Below are positions 18,455 through 26,562 of a DNA stretch of 64,000 nt, in pieces. The stretch is from Rhizobacter koreensis (GTDB lineage: Bacteria > Pseudomonadota > Gammaproteobacteria > Burkholderiales > Burkholderiaceae_C). The translations under genes and the position numbers were made by a program. Every line of letters begins with the position of its first letter. Position 1 is the stretch's first letter. The notes below the pieces were generated by a model that saw only the letters and a list, made by a program, of their open reading frames with translations, was not told where the DNA came from and did not search any database. Location: contig NZ_JABWMJ010000001.1 in NCBI RefSeq assembly GCF_013366375.1, positions 806,001-870,000 on the forward strand, read 5' to 3'.

Positions 18455-20242
18455 TCACGAGTTCACGCAGGTGTAGCTCGACGCCAGGTTCGCCGTCGCC
18501 GTCGACGTGCCGGTGAAGCGCGGGTACTTCGGGTATGCGCAGAGCGGCTTCGATGCCGTGGCAAGGTACGGCGGCACCGCCTGGTTCAGCGTCACCGTCA
18601 GCTGGTCGGCCGGCGCGACGCCCTTCTCGGACCAGTTCTCGAGCACCGCGAGCCAGTCGATGCGGCCCGGAATGCCGTAGCTCGGCGCATTGGCCGTGCC
18701 CGCGGCGATCCCGGCGCTGCTGTGCGACAGGCCCGGTGCCACGTAGGCCTTGAACGACGGCGTCACGGTCGACGCGCCGAGCTTCGCGACCACCGCGTCG
18801 TAGTAGTTGAGGCCCGTGTACGGGCTCTGCGCGTAGTCGGCCATGTCCTCCTTCAGGATCAGCTTGCCGCCGCGCCGGAAGTAGGGGCCGAGGTCGGGAT
18901 TGGTCGCATCCATGATCTGCGACACCGCCTGCACGCGCGCCTGGAACTGCGCCGGGTTGTAGGTGAGCGGGTTGAAGTTCGGGTTCTGCGCGATGAAGTA
19001 GCGCACGTAACCGTTGCCGAACGCGAAGATGTTGCTGATGCCGGCGGGGTTGGGCGCCGCGGTGAACGTCGGCGCCGCCGACCCGGTGGTCCAGCTCGAC
19101 CAGTTGCCCGGCAGCGCCTCGCCGCCGTAACCCCAGCCGGCGTACGACGTCATGCCGTTGGCGAGCGGGAAGCTGAACGTGTAGCCGGCGTGCAGCGCGT
19201 TCACCGCCTGGAGTTGAGCGGTCGAGAGGCAGCTCGAGCCGGTGTCGCCGCCGCCCGGGCACACGATGGCCGCGAGCGCCGCATCGGCCGGGCCCTTGCA
19301 GCCGCGGTAGTTGCTGATCACGCCGTCGGCGATGCCGTCGAGCGCGTCGCAGGCGCCGAGCACGGTCTGGTGCACCAGGTTGATCTTGGTGCCGAGCCAC
19401 GCGGCGCCCTGCTGGTTGGCGCCGCCGGCCTGGTTGCCGAAGGTCTGCAGGCCGCTCCAGTTCATGACCGGGTCGTTCGAGATGATCGCGTCGAAGTCGT
19501 TGGGATAGCGCTGCGCCATCACCATGCCTTCGCGCCCGCCCTCGGAGCTGCCGCCGTAGTAGCTCTTGGTCGGCTTCTTCCCGTAGTACGCCTCGCCGAG
19601 CTGCACGGCGACGTCGTGCGTCTTCTTGTACGACGCGTACCCGAAGTTCGCGAGCGCCTCGGCGTTGAGCGCGAACGCGAACGCCTCGACGCCGGCGGCC
19701 GTCTGGTGGCCGCTGTCGGTGCCGGCCGTCATGTAGCCGCGCGTCAGCGGCAGCGGCATGTCGGGGCCGGCACCCACCAGCGCGCCGGTGCCGGTGACCA
19801 GCGTGCCGTTGTAGCCGCCGCCGCCGAACTGGAGCTTCTTGCCGTTCCAGTTGGTCGGCAGGTTGACCTGGCTCTTGATCAGCGGCGCGTTGGGGTCGAC
19901 CGGCTTGATGTCGACCAGCAGCCGGCAGTAGTCCGGCAGGCCTTGCGTGACGGCGGTGCCGGCGGCGTTGAGCGTGTCGGGCACCGCGAACACGTAGGTC
20001 GCCGACGTGACCACGGCGCCGGTGGTCGGCTCGCCGATGCTCGACGCGGCGACGGTGCGGCCGTTCAGTGCCGCGCAGGTGGCGGGCGTCTGCTGCAGCG
20101 CCGACGCGGCGTCGTCGTCGTCATCGTCGTCGTGGCCGCCGCCGCAGGCGGCGAGCAGCGCGCCGGCTGCGACGGCGGCGACGAGGCCGGCGCGGGCGAA
20201 CGGGCGTTTGGCAAGAGGGCGCGAATGCGCGGGGTGGTTCAT
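18455..20242 (-). CDS. tannase/feruloyl esterase family lipoprotein lacking the motif cysteines
   Basis: The protein has 595 residues. The ATG at 20242 is preferred over the one at 20248 because AAGGAG lies 8 nt upstream of the former and only 2 nt from the latter. The signal peptide ends with lipobox LLAAC, then GGGHDDDDDDD. The fold matches the first tannase of this window, with catalytic Ser233 in GGSSEGG, Asp469 in EDMADY and His507 in GLSHSSAG. The two cysteines that normally flank Ser and His (CS-D-HC motif) are both Ser here, so the linking disulfide is missing. Probable role: envelope esterase for plant phenolic esters. Confidence 0.8.
   Translation of the reverse strand: MNHPAHSRPLAKRPFARAGLVAAVAAGALLAACGGGHDDDDDDDAASALQQTPATCAALNGRTVAASSIGEPTTGAVVTSATYVFAVPDTLNAAGTAVTQGLPDYCRLLVDIKPVDPNAPLIKSQVNLPTNWNGKKLQFGGGGYNGTLVTGTGALVGAGPDMPLPLTRGYMTAGTDSGHQTAAGVEAFAFALNAEALANFGYASYKKTHDVAVQLGEAYYGKKPTKSYYGGSSEGGREGMVMAQRYPNDFDAIISNDPVMNWSGLQTFGNQAGGANQQGAAWLGTKINLVHQTVLGACDALDGIADGVISNYRGCKGPADAALAAIVCPGGGDTGSSCLSTAQLQAVNALHAGYTFSFPLANGMTSYAGWGYGGEALPGNWSSWTTGSAAPTFTAAPNPAGISNIFAFGNGYVRYFIAQNPNFNPLTYNPAQFQARVQAVSQIMDATNPDLGPYFRRGGKLILKEDMADYAQSPYTGLNYYDAVVAKLGASTVTPSFKAYVAPGLSHSSAGIAAGTANAPSYGIPGRIDWLAVLENWSEKGVAPADQLTVTLNQAVPPYLATASKPLCAYPKYPRFTGTSTATANLASSYTCVNS
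20111..20134. repeat. GTC/ATC triplet tract encoding poly-Asp
   Basis: A run of seven to eight GTC/ATC triplets within the tannase gene encodes the Asp stretch directly after the lipobox Cys-Gly-Gly-Gly-His. In-frame triplet runs can change length by slippage without breaking the frame. The first tannase has a shorter DDDD in the same place. Confidence 0.6.
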
Positions 20243-20477
20243 CGGCATGTCTCCTTGGTGGTGCGATCCGGGCGAGCGACGTCGCCGGCCGGCGAGGTCG
20301 CGGCAAGGCATGTGCCGCTCGGCACCCGTGAAAGCCCGTGGTCGGGGGCGAACATGCGGTGCTGGTTTTGCAGGATGCCGCCCGGCACGAATCGCGCTAG
20401 ATTTCCGGGCCTTCGGCGCCCCGGGCGCTTGCCGGGCCCACCGTCGCGGCGCCGGCTCACTCACGGAGAACTCCCTC

Positions 20478-21665
20478 ATGCATCGTCGTTCGTTCGCACT
20501 CTCGGCGCTGGCCGTCGCCCTCGCCGGGGGTGCCGCGCCCGCGTTCGCCCAGGCGCCGACCAGCGGCACCTTCAAGATCGGCTTCATCCTCCCGATGACC
20601 GGGCAGTCGGCGTCGACCGGCAAGCAGATCGAGGCGGCTGCCAAGCTGTGGATGGCGCAGAACGGGTCGACGGTCGCGGGCCGCAAGATCGAGCTCGTCA
20701 TCAAGGACGACGCCGGCGTTGCCGACACCACGCGCCGTCTCGCGCAGGAGCTGGTGGTCAACGAGAAGGTCAACGTGCTGGCGGGCTTCGGCCTCACGCC
20801 GCTGGCGCTGGCGACCGCGCCGATCGCGACCCAGAGCAAGACCCCGATGGTGGTCACCGCCGCGGCGACGTCGATCATTACCGAGCAGTCGCCGTACATC
20901 GTGCGCACCAGCTTCACGCTGCCGCAGGTGACGGTGCCGATCGCCGAGTGGGCGGCCAAGAACAAGATCCGCAGCGTCGTCACCTTCGTCGCCGACTACG
21001 GCCCGGGGCTCGATGCCGAAAAGTTCTTCAAGAGCCAGTTCCAGCTCAACGGCGGCAAGATCGTCGGCGAGATCCGCTCGCCGCTGCGCAGCCCCGACTT
21101 CGCGCCGTTCCTGCAGCGCGTGGCCGACCTCAAGCCCGATGCGGTGTTCGTGTTCCTGCCGTCGGGGCAGGGCGCCGCGTTCATGAAGCAGTTCGGCGAG
21201 CGCGGGCTCGACAAGTCGGGCATCAAGCTCATCGCGACCGGCGACGTGACCGACGACGACCAGCTCAACGAGATGGGCGACGTCGCGCTCAACGTCGTCA
21301 ACTCGCACCACTACTCGGCCGCGCACCCGTCGCCGCTCAACAAGCGCTTCGTGCAGGCGTTCGAGGCGGCCAACAAGTTCCGCCCCAACTTCATGGCGGT
21401 CGCCGGCTACGACGGCATGCGCGTGATCTACAAGGCGCTCGAGGCGACCAAGGGCAGCGGCACGGGCGACCAGCTGCTCGCCGCGATGAAGGGCCAGCTC
21501 TTCGAGAGCCCGCGCGGCACCGTGCTGATCGACGCGCAGACGCGCGACATCGTGCAGGACGTCTACATCCGCAAGGTCGAGCGCGTGCCCGCGATGGGCA
21601 ACCAGCTCTACAACGTCGAGTTCGACGTGCAGAAGGCGGTCAAGGATCCGGCGAAGACGAAGTAG
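20478..21665 (+). CDS. branched-chain-type (HAAT) ABC transporter substrate-binding protein, orphan
   Basis: The protein has 395 residues from the ATG at 20478 with GGAG upstream. The Sec signal peptide (MHRRSFALSALAVALAGG...AFAQ) is followed by TFKIGFILPMTGQSASTGKQ, the HAAT binding-fold opening. The lobe-2 region holds VVTFVADYGPGLDAEKFF and FLPSGQGAAFMKQF. No HAAT permease or ATPase is adjacent. The nearest set without its own binding protein is 28298-31686, in the same orientation, so the two probably form one importer. Next to a tannase, an aromatic ligand is likely (inference). Confidence 0.82.
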   Translation: MHRRSFALSALAVALAGGAAPAFAQAPTSGTFKIGFILPMTGQSASTGKQIEAAAKLWMAQNGSTVAGRKIELVIKDDAGVADTTRRLAQELVVNEKVNVLAGFGLTPLALATAPIATQSKTPMVVTAAATSIITEQSPYIVRTSFTLPQVTVPIAEWAAKNKIRSVVTFVADYGPGLDAEKFFKSQFQLNGGKIVGEIRSPLRSPDFAPFLQRVADLKPDAVFVFLPSGQGAAFMKQFGERGLDKSGIKLIATGDVTDDDQLNEMGDVALNVVNSHHYSAAHPSPLNKRFVQAFEAANKFRPNFMAVAGYDGMRVIYKALEATKGSGTGDQLLAAMKGQLFESPRGTVLIDAQTRDIVQDVYIRKVERVPAMGNQLYNVEFDVQKAVKDPAKTK

Positions 21666-21691
21666 GCGCTGCTGCGGCGGCGCCCGCTTGC

Positions 21692-21752
21692 CGCGAGGCT
21701 TGTGAGCGGCGGTGCGAGTCGACGTCGCCGGCTGCCGGCCTCGCGAGGCTTG
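21692..21752 (+). repeat. two 11-bp direct repeats and a 12-bp palindrome ahead of the SCO/ABC operon
   Basis: CGCGAGGCTTG occurs at 21692-21702 and again at 21742-21752, exactly 50 bp apart. The second copy overlaps the perfect palindrome GCCTCGCGAGGC (21738-21749). They lie in the leader upstream of the start at 21790. They may be regulator sites, but the pattern is short and the DNA GC-rich. Confidence 0.3.
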
Positions 21753-21789
21753 GCGGAGAATGCGCGCCGGTCAACCGCGCCTTACCTGG

Positions 21790-22830
21790 ATGCCATTCGC
21801 GCCGCTCCGAACACCTGATCCCGCTCGCCGCCGCCTCGTCGGCGGCGCGCTCGCCGCGACCCTGCCCGGCGTGCTCGGGACGGCTCGCGCCGCGCCCGCG
21901 CCGCTGGTGGTCGGCGGCCTCGCGGTCACCTGCAACCTCACGCTGCCGGTCGCCTGCGTCGCCAGGGCGCAGGCCAACAGCGCCGACCGAAGCGGCGCGC
22001 CGCCGTTCGCGTTCGAGTACAGCAAGTACAACGGCTGGCCCGAGGTGAAGGAGTCGCTGATGGCGAACCGGATCCAGGCCGCGTACATGCTCGCGCCGCT
22101 GGTGATGGACCTGGCCGACAAGAAGATCCCGGTCAAGATCGTGTCGCTCGGCCATCGCTCGGGCGCGGTGATCATGGTGCGCACCGACTCGGCCTACAAG
22201 CGCTTCAGGGACCTCGCCGGCAAGCGCATCGCGATCCCGAGCCGCTTCGCGGTCGACTTCCTGTTCTTGCGCAGAATGCTCGCGCAGGAGAACATGCAGG
22301 CCAGCGAGATCCAGCTCGTCGAGATGGCGCCGGCCGACATGCCGGCGGCGCTCTACGCCAAGGCGGTCGACGCCTACTGCACCGGCGAGCCGTTCGGCGC
22401 CGCGGCGCAGCGCGCCGGCTATGCGCGGCCGCTGCGCATGACGCGCGACGAATGGCGCAACTACATCTGCTGCGTGCTCACCGTGCGCGAGGAGCTGATC
22501 CGGTCGAACCGGCCGCTGGTGCAGGACCTCGTGAACCACGTGCTCGGCGCGGGCCTGTGGCTCGACCAGAAGCAGGACAACCGCAACAAGGCGGTCACCA
22601 TCGCCGCCGGCCGCAAGTTCTTCAACCAGGACCCGGCGATCATCCGCTTCGTGATGGAGAACCCGACCGACCGCGTGACCTACGGCGACCTGCGCATGAT
22701 CCGGGCCGAGTTCGACGAGCTGATGCAGCTCTCGGTCGCCGCCGGCACGCTGAAGACGCCCGTGCCCTACGAGAAGTACGTGGACGAGAGCTTCGCGCGT
22801 GCGGCCCGCCCGGCGGCGATCGCCCTGTAG
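21790..22830 (+). CDS. NitT/TauT-type ABC transporter substrate-binding protein, cysteine-rich
   Basis: The protein has 346 residues from the ATG at 21790; in-frame starts exist at 21712 and 21760. The signal region has a twin-arginine-like RRRLVGGALAATLPGVLG before APLVVGG. The family pattern is clear: YNGWPEVKESLMANRIQAAYMLAPLVM, then DLAGKRIAIPSRFAVDFLFLRRML, as in CmpA/NrtA/SsuA proteins. It has an unusual number of Cys for a periplasmic protein (VTCNLTLPVAC near the N-terminus, AYCTGEPFG, ICCV). It is the first gene of a set followed by SCO and cupredoxin-like genes, so the ligand could be linked to metal handling (inference). Confidence 0.78.
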   Translation: MPFAPLRTPDPARRRLVGGALAATLPGVLGTARAAPAPLVVGGLAVTCNLTLPVACVARAQANSADRSGAPPFAFEYSKYNGWPEVKESLMANRIQAAYMLAPLVMDLADKKIPVKIVSLGHRSGAVIMVRTDSAYKRFRDLAGKRIAIPSRFAVDFLFLRRMLAQENMQASEIQLVEMAPADMPAALYAKAVDAYCTGEPFGAAAQRAGYARPLRMTRDEWRNYICCVLTVREELIRSNRPLVQDLVNHVLGAGLWLDQKQDNRNKAVTIAAGRKFFNQDPAIIRFVMENPTDRVTYGDLRMIRAEFDELMQLSVAAGTLKTPVPYEKYVDESFARAARPAAIAL

Positions 22831-22834
22831 ACGC

Positions 22835-23440
22835 ATGCCCCGTTCAGGCCCGATGCGCGTGCTGCCGGCGCTGCTGGCGACCTGCCTCGCGAGCGCATCG
22901 CTCGCGCTGCCGGCGGCAACGCCGGTGGCGCCGGCGCTGCGCGCCGGCACCTTCGAGCCGCCGCGCCAGGCGCCCGATTTCACCCTGCGCAGCTCCGATG
23001 GCAACGAGCTCAGCCTGGCACGGCTGCGCGGCAAGGTCGTCCTGATGTCGTTCGGCTTCAGCCACTGCGCCGCCGTCTGCCCGGTGACGCTCGCGACGCT
23101 GGCCGAAGCGCGCAGGAGCCTCGGCAAGGCCGGCGAGGCGGTGCAGGTGGTGTTCGTGACCGTCGACCCCGAGCGCGACGACGTCGCCCGGCTCAAGGCC
23201 CACATGGCGGCGTTCGACCCGAGCTTCATCGGCGCGACCGGAACGCCCGCGGCGCTCGCCGCGATGCGCAAGGACTACGGCGTCACCGCACGCAAGGTGC
23301 CCACCGGCGACGGCTACGTCATGGACCATTCGTCGTCGGTCTACCTGATCGACCGTGGCGGCAAGCTGCGCGCGCTGATGCCCTACGGGCGCAGCGCGGG
23401 CGACTACGCGCACGACGTGAAGCTGCTGCTCGGCTCGTGA
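22835..23440 (+). CDS. SCO1/SenC family copper chaperone-like protein
   Basis: The protein has 201 residues from the ATG at 22835; 22853 is also possible. After a signal peptide (VLPALLATCLASASLALPA) comes a thioredoxin-fold SCO domain with the copper ligands Cys78 and Cys82 (HCAAVCPV) and His165 (YVMDHSSS). SCO proteins deliver copper to, or reduce, the CuA site of cytochrome oxidase and related periplasmic copper enzymes. It lies between an ABC binding protein gene and its permease gene and overlaps the next gene by 1 base (TGATG), so it probably serves this transporter or its substrate. Confidence 0.85.
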   Translation: MPRSGPMRVLPALLATCLASASLALPAATPVAPALRAGTFEPPRQAPDFTLRSSDGNELSLARLRGKVVLMSFGFSHCAAVCPVTLATLAEARRSLGKAGEAVQVVFVTVDPERDDVARLKAHMAAFDPSFIGATGTPAALAAMRKDYGVTARKVPTGDGYVMDHSSSVYLIDRGGKLRALMPYGRSAGDYAHDVKLLLGS

Positions 23441-23949
23441 TGCGGGCCCTCGACCTCGCACCGGCGGCGCCGGCCGTCATGGGCTCGCGTCCCGCGGGGC
23501 AGCGCAGGCGCACCGTCGGCGTCGCTGTGCTCGTGCTCGCGCTCGCCGGCGCCCTCGCGTGGGCGGCGTTCGCGCCGATCGTCCCCGCGTCGCGCGACGC
23601 GCTGTTCGAGATTCCGCCGGGCACCTGGGCGCGCCGCATGGCCGGCGACCGCGTCGAGGTCCTGCCGGGCACGATTCGCCTCACGCTCGGCATCAACGAC
23701 GTCCTCCTGCTGCGCAACGCGGACAGCGTGCCGCAGACCTTCGGCCCCGCGCTCGTGATGCCGGGGCAGAGCTTCCGCCTGCCGTTCACGGTGGCGTCGA
23801 CCTACAGCTTCGCCTGCACCGCGCACGCCAACGGCCAACTCGAGGTGATCGTCGAGCCGACGCCGGCGCGCGGCTGGGAGACGCTGCGCTGGCGCCTCGG
23901 CGACTGGGCTCGGCGCCTTTCCGGCAAGGCACCGGGCGCTGCAGCATGA
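23440..23949 (+). CDS. membrane-anchored cupredoxin-like protein with incomplete copper site
   Basis: The protein has 169 residues. One transmembrane helix (about residues 25-45) is followed by an extracytoplasmic beta domain at 70-138 that reads like a cupredoxin: LRNADSVPQTFGPALVMPGQSF, then YSFACTAHANGQLEVIV. Of the four type-1 ligands, Cys126 and His129 are present. The first His position (VPHTF in relatives) is Gln99, and the Met position is probably Gln133. A short amphipathic, Arg-rich tail follows. It overlaps both neighbours by 1-4 bp. It may bind copper weakly or act as a docking domain for the SCO protein. Confidence 0.65.
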   Translation: MRALDLAPAAPAVMGSRPAGQRRRTVGVAVLVLALAGALAWAAFAPIVPASRDALFEIPPGTWARRMAGDRVEVLPGTIRLTLGINDVLLLRNADSVPQTFGPALVMPGQSFRLPFTVASTYSFACTAHANGQLEVIVEPTPARGWETLRWRLGDWARRLSGKAPGAAA

Positions 23950-24767
23950 ACGGCGTGCAAACCGAGGCGGTGCCGGCGCCACCACCGAGCAGGCCCGCAC
24001 GCCGCGGCGGCCGCGGGCTCGGCCGCATCGTGCCGCCGGCGCTCGTGATCGCGCTGCTGATTGCGGTGTGGTGGATCGTCGTCGCGCGCACCGAGAGCCC
24101 GATCTTTCCGACGCCGTGGCAGGTGCTCACGGGCGCCTGGGAGCTTGCCCAGGACGGCACGCTGTTCGAGCACATCGGCGCGTCGCTGTTCCGCGTCGGC
24201 AGCGGGTTCGGGCTCGCGCTGCTGGTGGCGATTCCGCTGGGCTTGTGGATGGGCTGGGTCGGCGGCGCATACCGCACGCTGAACCCGGTCTTCCAGATGC
24301 TGCGGCCGATCTCGCCGATCGCCTGGATCCCGCTCGCGATCCTCTGGTTCGGGGTCGGCGACGTCTCGCCGATCTTCCTGATCTTCATCTCGTCGGTGTT
24401 CCCGATGATGGTGCAGACCACCTCGGGCGTTCACACCATCGAGCGGCGCTACCTGCGCGCGGCGGCGAACTTCGGCGTCTCGCGCGGCGTGCTGTTCCGC
24501 CAGGTCGTGATCCCGGCGGTGCTGCCCGAGATCATCGTCGGCATGCGCATCGGCATCGGCGTCGCCTGGCTGGTGGTGGTCGCGGCCGAGATGATCGCCC
24601 TGCGCTCCGGGCTCGGCTACCTGATCATGGACTCGCGCAACGCCGGCAACCGCTACGACCTGGTGATCGCCAGCATGATCATCATCGGCGTGATCGGCCT
24701 GCTGCTCGACGGCATCACGCGCCTCCTGGAACGACTCAAGGCCGTGCGCTGGCGCTATGTCCGGTAA
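23946..24767 (+). CDS. NitT/TauT-type ABC transporter permease
   Basis: This 273-residue permease of the SsuC/TauC/NrtB type has about six membrane segments. The EAA-like loop that meets the ATPase is visible as RRYLRAAANFGVSRGVLFRQVVIPAVLPEIIVGMRIGIG (about residues 165-203). An N-terminal cytoplasmic tail rich in Pro, Ala, Arg and Gly precedes the first helix. It starts within the stop of the cupredoxin-like gene (ATGA) and overlaps the ATPase gene by 11 bp. Confidence 0.85.
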   Translation: MNGVQTEAVPAPPPSRPARRGGRGLGRIVPPALVIALLIAVWWIVVARTESPIFPTPWQVLTGAWELAQDGTLFEHIGASLFRVGSGFGLALLVAIPLGLWMGWVGGAYRTLNPVFQMLRPISPIAWIPLAILWFGVGDVSPIFLIFISSVFPMMVQTTSGVHTIERRYLRAAANFGVSRGVLFRQVVIPAVLPEIIVGMRIGIGVAWLVVVAAEMIALRSGLGYLIMDSRNAGNRYDLVIASMIIIGVIGLLLDGITRLLERLKAVRWRYVR

Positions 24768-25515
24768 GCCCCGCAAGATCGTCGTCGACCGCGTCTCCAA
24801 GCGCTTCGTCTCGAACGGTGCCGAGCTTCCGGTCATCGACGATGTGAGCTTCGACGTTGCCGACGGCGAGTTCGTCGCCATCGTCGGCCCGTCGGGCTGC
24901 GGCAAGTCGACGCTGATGAACATCATCGCGGGGTTCGAGCGGCCCGACCGCGGCTCGGTCGAGGTCGACGGCGTCGAGCACAGGGCACCGAGCCCGAAGG
25001 GCATCGTGATCTCGCAGCACGGCTCGGTGTTCCCGTGGCTGACGGTGCAGCAGAACCTGATGTTCGGTCTGACCAACGACCGCCACGCCGACCGCGGCGA
25101 CAAGGCGGCGCTCGCGGACCACTACGCGGCGATGGTCGGGCTCAAGGGGTTCGAGGCGGCGTACCCGCACGAGCTCTCGGGCGGCATGCTCAAGCGCGTC
25201 GAGCTCGCGCGCGCGTTCGTCGTCAAGCCCGAGATCCTCTACATGGACGAGCCGTTCTCGGCGCTCGACGCGCTGATGAACCTCAGGATGCGCAACGAGC
25301 TGCTGCGCATCCTCGCCGAGGAGCGCCACACGGTGCTGCTGATCACGCACGACGTCGAGGAGGCCGTCTACATGGCCGACCGCATCATGGTGCTGTCGCC
25401 GCGACCGACGCGCATCCAGGCGACGTTCCGCGTCGACATGCCGCACCCGCGGCGCCTCGCGAGCCCCGAGTCGCAGGCGCTGCGCGAGGCGATCCTCAAG
25501 GAGCTCGGGCTCTGA
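24757..25515 (+). CDS. NitT/TauT-type ABC transporter ATP-binding protein
   Basis: This 252-residue ATPase of the SsuB/TauB/NrtD type has Walker A GPSGCGKSTLM (about 46-56), Q-loop SQHGSVFPWLTVQQN, signature LSGGMLKRVELARA, Walker B ILYMDEPFSALDA and switch His in LLITHDVEEA. The signature GGMLKR instead of GGMRQR is slightly unusual. It closes the five-gene overlapping set that starts at 21790. Confidence 0.87.
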   Translation: MSGKPRKIVVDRVSKRFVSNGAELPVIDDVSFDVADGEFVAIVGPSGCGKSTLMNIIAGFERPDRGSVEVDGVEHRAPSPKGIVISQHGSVFPWLTVQQNLMFGLTNDRHADRGDKAALADHYAAMVGLKGFEAAYPHELSGGMLKRVELARAFVVKPEILYMDEPFSALDALMNLRMRNELLRILAEERHTVLLITHDVEEAVYMADRIMVLSPRPTRIQATFRVDMPHPRRLASPESQALREAILKELGL

Positions 25516-25543
25516 GCCTGGGCTCCATGCACGCGGCCGCGTC

Positions 25544-26509
25544 CTAGGCGGCGCGGCCCAGCGCCGGCCAGCTCGCCCGCGGTCCGACCAGCCCCGGCGG
25601 CGGCACGAAGTGCCCGATGGCGTTCATGCCCGTGGGCACGCCGAGCCGGGCCGCGAGCCGGCCGGCGTCGTACGGCGCGTGCACCTTCACGTCGTTGTCG
25701 AAGTAGCAGAACACGTCGCGGCCGCCGCGCCGGCGCACCTTGAGCGGCGAGGCGAGGCGGGCATCGGGCACCTGCGTGCCGTCGCGCCAAGCGGCCATGC
25801 GCGCGGCCCAGCGGTTGAGCGCGTCGTCGCCGTAGCCGCTCGCGTAGAGCTCCTTGTCGCCGTGCAGGCGCACGTAGACGAAGTCGGCGGTCAGGTCCTC
25901 GATCAGCGGCCAGCGCCCGGCGGTGTCGGCGACCACCAGCGCGATGCCGTGCTTGCGCAGCAGCGCGATGAACGCCGGGTCGACGAAGCTCGGGTGGCGG
26001 ATCTCGACGGCGTGGCGCAGGCGCCGGCGGCGATCGATCGAGAGCTCGGCGCGGCCTTCGAGCCGGCCGTCGTGCTCGCGCGCGAGCTCGCGCGCCGCTG
26101 CGGTGTCGCGCGGCAGCAGGTCGAAGAACGTGTCGAAGCGATCCGGGTTGAACGCGAGCTGCGGCGGAAACTGCCAGAGGATCGGCCCGAGCTTGCCGCG
26201 CAGCCGGAACACGCCCGAGGCGAAGAATTTCGCCAGCGCGACCCGCACGTTGTTGAGCTTGAGCATGTGCGTGATGTAGCGCGAGCCCTTCAGCGCGAAC
26301 ACGAAGTCGTCGGGCGTCTCGTCGTGCCACGCCGCGTAGAGCTCGGGGCGCTGCAGCGAGTAGAACGAGCCGTTGACCTCGATCGTCGGCAGCATGCGCG
26401 ACGCGAACGTCAGCTCGCGGTGCTGCGCGAGGCCCGGCGGATAGAACACGCCGCGCCACGGCGGGTAGCGCCAGCCCGAGATGCCGATGCGGAGCTCGCC
26501 GTGAGCCAT
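25544..26509 (-). CDS. DUF72 domain-containing protein
   Basis: The protein has 321 residues from the ATG at 26509. It is a TIM-barrel-like DUF72 protein (YecE type): the opening IGISGWRYPPWRGVFYP, then TIEVNGSFYSLQRPE, LGPILWQFPPQL, the VEIRHPSF segment and VYVRLHGDKELY with its FCYFDNDVKVHAPYDA close. The family is widespread, conserved and of unknown function. It is longer than the usual 240-280 residues by an internal Arg-rich insertion (ELSIDRRRRLRHA). It is co-oriented with the serine hydrolase gene 53 bp upstream. Confidence 0.85.
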   Translation of the reverse strand: MAHGELRIGISGWRYPPWRGVFYPPGLAQHRELTFASRMLPTIEVNGSFYSLQRPELYAAWHDETPDDFVFALKGSRYITHMLKLNNVRVALAKFFASGVFRLRGKLGPILWQFPPQLAFNPDRFDTFFDLLPRDTAAARELAREHDGRLEGRAELSIDRRRRLRHAVEIRHPSFVDPAFIALLRKHGIALVVADTAGRWPLIEDLTADFVYVRLHGDKELYASGYGDDALNRWAARMAAWRDGTQVPDARLASPLKVRRRGGRDVFCYFDNDVKVHAPYDAGRLAARLGVPTGMNAIGHFVPPPGLVGPRASWPALGRAA

Positions 26510-26562
26510 GCCGCGGCGAAGCAAACGGAGCGCCCGCGCCTCCTGCGCGGCGTCGCGGGGGC

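Noticed and set aside
20382..20399. A GG-N10-GC arrangement before the orphan binding-protein gene resembling a sigma-54 promoter
   Set aside because: The -24 part (CGGCACG) is fair, but the -12 part lacks TT. GG-N10-GC is very common by chance in such GC-rich DNA, and no enhancer-binding regulator is nearby.
18398..22048. A 1216-codon plus-strand frame opposite the second tannase
   Set aside because: The protein is Arg/Ala/Val-rich with no domain, and real genes with signal peptides and motifs occupy the same DNA.
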